Shown in pieces: positions 56,066 through 63,467 of a DNA stretch of 64,000 bases. The stretch comes from Tubulanus polymorphus. Lineage: Eukaryota; Nemertea; Palaeonemertea; Tubulaniformes; Tubulanidae. How positions within the stretch are numbered: position 1 is the stretch's first letter; each line of letters starts with the position of its first letter. The translations under genes were made by a program, and so were the position numbers. The notes beneath the pieces are model-generated. The model was not told the origin of the DNA, searched no databases, and worked only from the letters and a program-made list of their open reading frames with translations. The stretch lies in assembly GCF_964204645.1 (NCBI RefSeq), contig NC_134028.1:18262153-18326152 (forward strand), read 5' to 3'.

Positions 56066-56813
56066 CAAACGTCCCATATAAATTATTCCAAACTATTTCT
56101 GAATTATCTTCTTTTCTAGCTTGTATAGGTTTCATATTTATAGAACTATGTTTAGAATTATTATAACCTTTCATTAAATCATCTAACACATCGATATATT
56201 TAGATGTTTCATTAGCAGTAAAATATTTCCACATTCTAGTTTTCAATGTTTTATTAAATCTTTCTATAATAGATGCTTTTTTATCTGAATGTGTTGAAAA
56301 ATAATCTACATCGTTATCAGATAATAGTTTTTTAAAATGTTTGTTATAGAATTCCTTACCTTCATCAAATTGTATCTTATCTGGAATAGCTTCTTTAAAT
56401 ATAGATTTAAAAGCATTTGTTACTTCTATTCCAGTTTTATTTTTGATTGGAATTGACCATGCGTATCTACTGAATATGTCTATAACATTTAATATCCAGA
56501 AATATCCTTTGTTGTATTCCTCTAAGTTCTTCATGTCAATTAAATCAGCTTGCCATTGTTGATCCATATATGAAACCATAACTTTTCTTGTTAAATAAGT
56601 TTTATCCATTTTCTTGTGGATTTGATATGTTGGTTGATTTTGTAACCATGATTTCAATTCACTATATTTTATGCCACCATGTGGGTGCCATACGGCACCA
56701 TTACCATTTTCTTTATCAGATTTAATTTTATCCCATAATTCTGAAACGTTAGAATATGATACTTCACTTTCTGGGTTGTAATATAAATCTCTTAAATATT
56801 GTTCTTTTTTCAT
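55992..56813 (-). CDS. Polinton retroviral-type integrase, C-terminally truncated
   Basis: The 273-codon frame is open. The N-terminal part matches the Polinton integrase lead (WHPHGGIKYSELKSWL, residues about 42-57). Catalytic residues are Asp90 in QADLIDM, Asp150 in IQFDEGKEF and Glu184 in SIIERFNKTL, about 33 residues after Asp150. The usual chain continues to ARKEDNSEIVWNNLYG and then changes to an unrelated tail that is antisense to the polymerase, so the C-terminal DNA-binding domain is lost. It would insert the excised element, giving the target duplication. Four bases separate it from the 122-residue protein upstream on the same strand. Confidence 0.88.
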   Translation of the reverse strand: MKKEQYLRDLYYNPESEVSYSNVSELWDKIKSDKENGNGAVWHPHGGIKYSELKSWLQNQPTYQIHKKMDKTYLTRKVMVSYMDQQWQADLIDMKNLEEYNKGYFWILNVIDIFSRYAWSIPIKNKTGIEVTNAFKSIFKEAIPDKIQFDEGKEFYNKHFKKLLSDNDVDYFSTHSDKKASIIERFNKTLKTRMWKYFTANETSKYIDVLDDLMKGYNNSKHSSINMKPIQARKEDNSEIVWNNLYGTFVTQYIHTLVILIILKLKRQHRLVY

Positions 56814-56819
56814 CTTATT

Positions 56820-57188
56820 TTAATCCATTAATAATAATCTAGATTTAGTTTCAATGGTTTTATGATTTGACTTATTTTCTGGTATAATAGCTTTATTGTC
56901 ATTGGAATCATATTTATCATCAGATTTGAATTTTGATTTATATATTACACCGGATAATATAATAACTGTTACTAATCCAATTGTAATATATAATTTATAA
57001 TTACTTTCAGCATTAGAAGAATTAGATGGATTATTATTTGAATCAATATCAGATATAGTCTGTGATTCATTTATATCAGTTAATTTCTTTTTCTTAGTTT
57101 TTTTTAATTCTGAAGATCTTTTACCTAATTCTCTTGCCCATTTAATTTGTTTTTCAGATTTAGCCTTTTTCTTAACGCTATCACTCAT
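56820..57188 (-). CDS. Small Polinton protein with one membrane segment, 122 aa
   Basis: The N-terminus is strongly basic (VKKKAKSEKQIKWARELGKR). A Ser/Asn-rich spacer follows, then a hydrophobic helix at about residues 66-83 (YITIGLVTVIILSGVIYK) and a charged tail. The basic head might bind nucleic acid or the integrase product, but this is a guess. The frame is intact and lies between the integrase and the 194-residue protein, 9 bases from the latter, in a likely co-transcribed set. No family is recognised. Confidence 0.6.
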   Translation of the reverse strand: MSDSVKKKAKSEKQIKWARELGKRSSELKKTKKKKLTDINESQTISDIDSNNNPSNSSNAESNYKLYITIGLVTVIILSGVIYKSKFKSDDKYDSNDNKAIIPENKSNHKTIETKSRLLLMD

Positions 57189-57197
57189 TTATTTTAG

Positions 57198-57782
57198 TTA
57201 ATTTTTGTTCTGATTCATTTTCTGTTTCGACGTTTGGTTGTAGTACATCTGTTTCGTTCTTACCTGATTATATTCCATAGGTTTGATGTTCGAAAATGTT
57301 ATGACGCCAGTAGAAATTAATGTCATAACCGATCCTAATTGAAATGAAGCATAACCAACCCATTTTTGTAATTCAGTCATAACTAAGTAGTCATTTTTCA
57401 AATCACTATATAATTTATTTTCATCATTAATTGGTATTAACTGGTTACATAATGTTGAATAACATTTGACAATACCATCTGAAATAGAATCATTTATTCT
57501 AGCTAATCTAGCTTCTTCATAAATCTTAAAATATTTTATTACTTTATCGGGTTTCATAGCATCTAATTCTTGAAAAGTAATTATTTTCCCGATAAACTGA
57601 TTACATTTCCCGCCAGCAATTAATAATTCTAGATGGTGTTTACAATATAAATAGTATTCATAATCAATATTACAATTAACTTGAGCACAATTAGTTACAA
57701 CTGTATCTTTATTATCACTTATACCCAAATCATCTAATGTCTTTTCAATATCAATAATATTCTTATTAGATTTCTTTGACAT
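57198..57782 (-). CDS. Unknown Polinton protein, 194 aa
   Basis: The frame is open from a Met after an AT-rich leader. It has several Cys residues in the first third (NCAQVNC, then YCKHHLELL), a long helical middle with Arg/Lys/Glu, and a hydrophobic stretch at about residues 142-163 (VGYASFQLGSVMTLISTGVI). The C-terminus is Asn/Gln-rich. It might be a minor structural or membrane-related protein of the parent virus-like element, but no sequence match is recognised. Being intact while the polymerase is broken, it deserves note. Confidence 0.55.
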   Translation of the reverse strand: MSKKSNKNIIDIEKTLDDLGISDNKDTVVTNCAQVNCNIDYEYYLYCKHHLELLIAGGKCNQFIGKIITFQELDAMKPDKVIKYFKIYEEARLARINDSISDGIVKCYSTLCNQLIPINDENKLYSDLKNDYLVMTELQKWVGYASFQLGSVMTLISTGVITFSNIKPMEYNQVRTKQMYYNQTSKQKMNQNKN

Positions 57783-58759
57783 TTATATTAGAGAAAAAAA
57801 GCAAAAAAAAATATTATAAGTATTCTTCAAATGATACTAGCTAGTTAAGCTAAAGAATTTTAGTATTGACTACTGATACTAGCTATTTGAATTTAAAGAA
57901 TCTCTATTTGAATCTATTCAAAATATAAAGTATTCTCTTTTTGAAAAGAAAATATTAAAAATATAATAGAATTCACTAGCAGTTGAAGTTATTGTTTTTT
58001 TATTATATTTTATTTAAATTAGGATTTAATATCACCATGTGGGTGCCGTACGGCACCATCTCACTACTATTGTCTATCTATTAGGAGCAGTAATTATAAC
58101 TGTCCAGATAAGTCATTTCGGATCCTCGATAATAAATCCTTAACTGAAAATAAATTCAAAGAAACGACTGGTGGAATTACTATTTCATAAACACATATAT
58201 TTATTATGTAAATTTTAGCGATCAATAATAGAACAATGGGGAACAATAGAAATGCGGTCCAATCGGACCGGTTATTGCGCAATACACAGTTATATTTTTA
58301 TTCTGTAAACTACAACATTCAAACATAGAAATGTAACCAATCAATATTGAGCAGCTGTTTCCGTCAACAACGATCAATAGTAGAACAATGGAGAACAATA
58401 GAAAAGCGGTTCAATCGGACCGGTTATTGCGCAATACACTGTTAACAGTAAACAATCAATACAGAACAACCGCCGCCATTAACAACGATCAATAATAGAA
58501 CAATGGAGAACAATAGAAAAGCGGTTCAGTCGGACCGGTTATTGCGCAATACACAGTTTACAGTAAACAATACAATATTAAAACAGATATATACAATCGA
58601 GATTACATTTTTTGATATCTATATTACAAAGACCTTCAGTGTTATAATTTATAATTTTGTCCAGAATTCTTTAATTACTGGATTGTTTCCAATCATTTCT
58701 TCAATTTCTGGCAAATATCTGACTACTTCACTAAATGCTAATCCTAATATTTTGAATTT
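57783..58759. other. Non-coding part of the Polinton with three repeat units
   Basis: From 57790 to 58210 the sequence is AT-rich without frames. GGTGCCGTACGGCACC, a perfect 16-base palindrome, lies at about 58043-58058 inside a segment that resembles part of the integrase gene (56672-56704). Three repeat units then follow and the rest to 58759 has no clear gene. Confidence 0.6.
58220..58574. repeat. Three direct repeats with a CCGGT core in the Polinton
   Basis: Units at 58220-58292, 58371-58458 and 58486-58574 share GATCAATAATAGAACAATGG, then CGGTTCAATCGGACCGGTTA, then TTGCGCAATACACAGTT. The parts between also resemble each other (CAATCAATA.., CAACAACGATC). Each unit contains short palindromes (TTGCGCAA, ACCGGT). 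They may be protein-binding sites or an origin, but no function is shown. Confidence 0.8.
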
Positions 58760-59378
58760 TTAATATTTTATTAATCTACCTACTCTTCTCAGTTTTCTTT
58801 CAAAACCGGCACTGATATCTATGTTCTTTTTAACCCACAGCCCCCAAGAAATCCCCTCAGTTTCTTTATCAAACATTGAAAACCCTATATTTAGATAACC
58901 CCCGAAAATGATGTGGTCCCATAGGTGATTTGCTTTTCTATTTAATATGGTTTTATAACTTTTTTTAAAGATATCAGTAATTTCAGCAAATGAAATAACT
59001 TCTACACTTTGTATTTCCGGAAAGTTTAAATGTTCTGTGTCAATGATTAATTTAGATTTTAAAAACTCGTTCAACTCTTCTCCACTCATTTTCTTAGTTT
59101 TCGATTCTTTAAGTCCCAACAGCAATTTAAGTCGCGTTGCTGGTAATTTTGGTAATTGTAGTTCGCGCGGTAATTGTTTATTATGTATTACATCACTCAG
59201 AATTTTCACCATTTCTTGATGATAATCCAAATGTTCTTGTAAGTTTTTGTGAAGTTTGTTCGTCAATTACGAGAGTTTCATCCTCCATTTCTATTGATTC
59301 CTGAGTTTCCCTATCCAGCAGCAATCGTTCCTCACCCGTTGGTTGGCTTAGAATTTCTGGTTGATCTCTGTATTCCAT
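58760..59378 (-). pseudogene. Unknown Polinton protein, frame broken near 59200-59266
   Basis: An acidic N-terminal frame (59378 downwards, MEYRDQPEILSQPTGEERLL) and a longer frame (59266 down to 58760, 168 codons) overlap and look like one original protein. The second holds a charged helical region (NLQEHLDYHQEMVKILSDVI) and an end with LWDHIIFGGYLNIGFSMFDK and GFERKLRRVGRLIKY. No family is recognised. The acidic-to-helical layout and length suggest a minor structural or accessory protein; this is weak. Confidence 0.5.
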
Positions 59379-59726
59379 TTTAATCTAAAAGATGTCGTGA
59401 AAATGAATTACTGTACTTAAATATGTTTAAAGGTTTCCCTACTTCATAATAACTACAAAAAACGGTACTTACATTTAGATTTAGAACTGTAAACTGTGTT
59501 TTGAGAGAGAATATCCAATACGTACTATGTATGTGAAAGTTGATTTCTAACTGCCGACGTGGCGCACGTTCGACCAAACTAATTATTTCTGCACAGATGT
59601 TCTTTATGATGAAGTTAATTAATTCTTTAGAATTGAAAACAAGATATATTTGGCAACATATGTTTTAGTAGTAAGCAAAAGCTATGTATTATAGACATAC
59701 AAAGCTCAAATAGAATTGCCAGCTTT

Positions 59727-60367
59727 CTAACCACTGATTAAAACCTCAGAATGCGGTTGATTCTGTGAAATACTATTCCATAATTCAACAAATGTCTTTG
59801 CTTTATCCAGTTGATCTAAATATAACTGTAAATCTAGTTTATTAGATTTAATTATGTTTTCCTTCTTTTCTAAAGGCCTTAAATTTTTCCAGTTCCATAT
59901 TAGCTTCTTATTATAATCATCACTCATGTCAAATTTAGAAATAGGCAACACGTGATCAATATGAAAGTATTCACCATAATTATCTATATTCATTTTATCA
60001 TCGAATTGATATATTATCCATGATTTTAAGAATTCATCTGAACAACCCAATAAATTAAATAGTGTTTCTGAATGTGTTTCTTTGTTGAATAATTGTGTTA
60101 ATCTAGTCCTTAAGCATTGTTTCGATCTAAAATTAAGATCTGTTTGATATCTTTCTCTCATATATTCTGTCATATAATCATTATAAGCTTCTCTATTATC
60201 TTCTCTGTATTGTTTGGTATATAGTTTAAAACAAGTTTTACAGCAATATTGAAAACCATCTTTGCTAATCTTACGCTTACTAAATTCTGTTAAAGCTTCT
60301 TGTGGTATATATTTATGATGCCAGTGTTATTTGTAATATTGATAATTTGCGGTTGTTCTGGTTCCAT
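59727..60367 (-). pseudogene. HNH-type homing-like endonuclease of the Polinton
   Basis: The part from 60173 down is open for 148 codons and has FHIDHVLPISKFDMSDDYNK, then NWKNLRPLEKKENIIKSNK, which gives the His-Asp-His, Asn and Asn/Lys residues of a His-Me finger nuclease. Upstream in the same frame a CCKTC zinc-like motif (around 60240) fits the family. A start codon at 60367, just inside the TIR, is in another frame, so one indel lies near 60310. HNH nucleases nick or cut DNA and are found in giant-virus and phage mobile genes; here it is the first gene of the right arm. Confidence 0.8.
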
Positions 60368-60371
60368 TTAT

Positions 60372-60980
60372 TATACATATTTTTTTACTAAATTGATTTT
60401 AGAAGTTCAATGATTTATATCATGCATTATTTCAATCACACTTTACTAACACTTTTAATGTTTAAAAATCTAACTCACACAAATATAAATATTCAAATAA
60501 TGTTGTAAATATATACTTTTATATTGAATAATCTGTCAATTTAAATGTTATTCATGTATATGATTATTTTAAGAGTAATAGGGGTAATGGGCTTTCAGGT
60601 TAAAGGTTCAATGGTTGAGTTCATTAAAAACAAATATTAAAAGTAATTTAAAACTATAATATATTTTCATAACCGTGTGTATTTCAGTTGAATAATAGAA
60701 TAATAATTATTATTAAAATATATTTGATTATATGAATTTGTGTATTGTAAATAAAGCAATTGGTCGCGGAGCGGAGCGGTAGCGAAGTGGAGCGACCAAT
60801 TGATTTAATACAATATGCTTTTTAAATTTAAGTTATTGATATCTTAGAATAAATATTTAGTTATAATATAAAATGCACACGGTTATGAAAATATATTATA
60901 GTTTTAAATTACTTTTAACATTTGTTTTTAATGAGCTCGACCGTTCGACCTTTGGCTTGAAAGCCCATTACCCCTATTAC
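60372..60980. repeat. Polinton right terminal inverted repeat with palindromic outer part
   Basis: Inverted copy of 52069-52698 with few differences. Its palindrome covers 60575-60980, with the same GC-rich centre (GCGGAGCGGAGCGGTAGCG). Each coding arm begins just inside the repeat (52708 and 60367), so the repeats probably hold the promoters. Confidence 0.9.
60517..60523 (-). promoter_or_regulatory. Candidate TATA box in right TIR
   Basis: Counterpart of the site at 52526-52532, facing the HNH gene start at 60367. Confidence 0.35.
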
Positions 60981-61714
60981 TTGTATCATTCCTGATACAG
61001 ATAAGTGCTTCCCTCTATCTAGTCATTTGTGAACTAAATCCAAAAATGGTAACTTTCTGTCTGCTTGAATGATCATAAGAGTCATAAAGTCAAAAGTTTT
61101 AGGTCACACTACGAAACGAGGTGAGTTTACATATAAATCTAAGCATTATTTCAATCAATAAAAGTATGGAGAATACTAGGGAATGATGTATTGTATATTG
61201 CAACGATTTTACAACTGAGTACAGGTGAATCATAACATGTTGTATCAGATATGATACAGTCGGTATATCTGTCAACAATTTACAAAAAAATAAAGATTGA
61301 TTTTTGAAATGGATTGTTTATTTCAGGACATTCTACTATCGCATCTATTGTAATAAAATCAGTTTTGACGAACTTGATTCAATTTTGGACGTTCTTTCAT
61401 TTTCTTACGTGAAATGCTCCATATGCAAGGTCCACCTGTGCCTCAATAAGGACAGAAACTGCTTTTTAGCGTATCACAAGTGAAAATCCTGTATCCAATT
61501 AAAGTTCTTAATAAAGAAAAACTTTATTTGAATCTGAAAATTTTTATTTAATTTTGTCAAGTAAAACCGGTTGTATCAGATCTGCTACAGGACCTAATTT
61601 TGGCCCAGTCAATTTTTAAGACATTTCTCTTCAAATGACACCTTCCTGAATATAGAAATATGAGTGACATAATTTTAAGACGCTGGCTTCATAGTTTAGG
61701 CTTCTTAGGGTTAA

Positions 61715-62040
61715 TCGATTTGTTGAAATGTTCAACTTGTCCATTCCCTTGAGGGTTGAAAGTAGTGGTTAAAGTTCGATGGATGCCGAGTAGCTGATTG
61801 ATCTCCTTAAACACCCTCGACGTAAAATTGGAGCCCTTATCTGAATGGAGGCTCTCCGGGCAACCATATCTGCAGATCCACTCATTGATGAGTAACCACG
61901 CCACTGTTTTAATTTCCGGTCCCGCATCGGCCAGGCTTCCGGCCACTTAGTGAAGATGTCCTGCACAACCAGTATATAATGGTTGCCTCTTCGTGTCATA
62001 GGGTTAATCGGCCCTATCACGTCGATATGCAGACGCTGGT
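61715..62040 (-). pseudogene. Gypsy integrase catalytic core
   Basis: The frames read MIGPINPMTRRGNHYILVVQ and DIFTKWPEAWPM (first catalytic Asp). A shifted frame then gives CPESLHSDKGSNFTSRVF (second Asp) and TTFNPQGNGQVEHFNKSI (catalytic Glu). The frame change lies around 61920. All three DDE residues are present. The gene is then cut at TTAA (61711-61714). Confidence 0.85.
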
Positions 62041-62045
62041 CTTAC

Positions 62046-62923
62046 AGCTCTGGACATACCTTTCAGCGGTTCCTGAACTTTGCTGAAAAGTCTGAAACGC
62101 GTTTCTAGTGTACTGTAAAAGCTGGGGAATAAGTTGAATTTTCAACACCCAACTTTATATCTTTAAAATATTGACCTAGACTAATGGCGAATATACTTAG
62201 TATCTACTTTGTATTTTCAGGTTACAAGAAATAGAGAAATAGTGATCAACAAAGTTTTATTACAAATTTTATAAATTGGAAAAGACAGTGCTCTTAATTC
62301 TCACTGGTATAATAGTTTAAATGATCATTCATAATAGCTAAAATGTCTATTGATATCCATTGATTACCACACAGAGACAATCGAACTGATGCATACATGA
62401 CAAGGCATATAAACAAAGTAATAAATCAAACAACACCGATACCAGTTAATAGAAGGCTTAATCATTCTTTTCAGAGTAGGGTGGATATACAATCAATTCC
62501 TGGTTGTTCGCCACTATTGACACCTTTACATTTTTGTGGCAGATAAGTGGCAACTAAGAATTGACTTTGTCAAAATCATGAATTTCGCGGAAAAAGTAAC
62601 CTCGACTTGACCAGGTAGTCATACAGGTTTTTACCGTAGATGGTACATGTATGTTTAGTGCAGTAAGGTGATTAATCCATACATTACAAATGGAGAATGA
62701 AATAGGTTTATGATATTCATTTGAAGGAACTTCTATAATGAAATCTTTAAATAGGAATTGTCTGTAAGTCTATAACATTGATAGGGTATAGGGGAACTTG
62801 AGCTGATCTTAATATCTACGTTGCAAACAAGAGAACTTTGAATAGATGTTTAATGCAAAAGTACATGTTATATGTTGATTAATGATGGTATCATCTTTGG
62901 ATCAATCTGACAACTGTACTTAC
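62046..62923. other. Unassigned; host sequence between Gypsy remnant and OB-fold exons
   Basis: No exon with both splice sites was recognised. A 'caggtttttaccgtaga' string near 62619 recalls the ends of the TA-target MITEs but lacks a partner. Confidence 0.4.
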
Positions 62924-63130
62924 TGTAACAGTGGATAGTTTTGTTTCTTTAAGCACTAATTCTTTGTGAAAACTATCTTGCTTTAATGTTATAGATGTTA
63001 AGCTGATACGATCTCCTGAAGTAAATTGCTCGTTTGTCACATGCTTCTCACCAGAAGTATCGGTCAAGACTATATTTCTTACTGTAGCATTAGCTTTAGA
63101 CGGAGAAGAGACATTCTTCGGCTGTTCGTC
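62924..63130 (-). CDS. OB-fold-like protein exon (internal)
   Basis: On the minus strand an acceptor (TTCTTGTAG) is followed by 69 codons in phase 0 and a donor GTAAGT. The peptide includes ATVRNIVLTDTSGEKHVTNE, then FTSGDRISLTSITLKQD and ELVLKETKLSTVT. The order strand, 'D.TG', 'F..GD.I.L..I', 'L..T..ST' is that of RPA-like single-stranded DNA-binding OB domains. The gene identity is not recognised. It could be host DNA-maintenance or part of a large transposon. Confidence 0.55.
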
Positions 63131-63385
63131 CTACAAGAAATGAAGTTCCATTCATAATCAAACCTTTTTTCAAGATTGACTATTTCATAATTGCCATCAA
63201 TTACAATTAATAGATCAAACACATAAACAACTTATTAAGCAAGTGGATCATGCCAGTAATCCAATTAACTAACCCACAAGGCATAATGGAAAACTCGCAG
63301 ATCTCATCAATGATCTAGCAGAATCAAACTGCTGCCAATAGCTACTTTCAGTGACTTAATATGAACTAAAAGAGAAATCACTCAC

Positions 63386-63467
63386 CTGGTCCAGAAGAGC
63401 GGTCAATGATACCAGCTTAGATGACTCTCCCTGATGTTTTATGGCCTGAATGGTCATATCAACAGCA
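63386..63467 (-). pseudogene. OB-fold-like protein exon, cut by a Polinton
   Basis: The minus strand encodes VDMTIQAIKHQGESSKLVSL and ends LLDQ|GTGAGT, which joins in phase with the exon at 62924-63130. The open frame runs straight into the terminal repeat of the second Polinton at 63468, so the upstream part of this exon is separated by the insertion. The gene is therefore disrupted on this chromosome. Confidence 0.55.

Larger units (their letters stand above)
52069..60980. mobile_element. Polinton/Maverick-like element, deletion derivative
   Basis: The 8,912-bp element is flanked by TTGTATCA on both sides (52061-52068, 60981-60988). It has terminal inverted repeats of about 0.6 kb. The left arm carries a zinc-finger frame and a family B DNA polymerase on the plus strand. 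The right arm carries, on the minus strand from the right end, an HNH nuclease, an unknown protein, a repeat region, two small proteins and a retroviral-type integrase. No major capsid, minor capsid, packaging ATPase or protease frame is recognisable. The element is visibly more AT-rich than its surroundings. Polymerase and integrase are joined tail-to-tail at about 56060, each truncated, so it cannot move by itself. Confidence 0.88.
51947..61710. mobile_element. TTAA-target MITE (piggyBac-like), split by the Polinton
   Basis: TTAA at 51943-51946 and 61711-61714 flanks ends CCCTAAGATACCATAAG and (inverted) CCCTAAGAAGCCTAAAC. Without the Polinton and one copy of its target duplication the element is about 844 bases. 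It contains several palindromic GTATCAnnnnTGATAC-like units (for example GTATCATATATGATAC at 51964-51979 and TGTATCAGATATGATACA near 61242). The Polinton entered one of these. No coding frame. Confidence 0.7.
50703..62045 (-). mobile_element. Ty3/Gypsy element 2, integrase part, split by nested insertions
   Basis: The minus-strand integrase gene starts right of 61715 and resumes left of 51943. The break lies exactly at a TTAA flanked insertion (51947-61710), which in turn holds the Polinton. Upstream pol and both LTRs were not recognised; the sequence right of 62045 is unrelated. Confidence 0.78.

Noticed and set aside
58094-58282. Minus-strand 62-codon frame with a hydrophobic stretch
   Set aside because: It begins in a repeat unit and the other units do not preserve the frame; not counted as a gene.
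58503-58763. Plus-strand open frame of 86 codons in the Polinton
   Set aside because: It starts within the repeat units and overlaps the end of the minus-strand unknown gene; composition looks like a chance AT-rich frame.
52069-60980. CRISPR array or plasmid-like replicon
   Set aside because: The three repeat units are too few and spacers are not of equal length; the gene set is Polinton-like.
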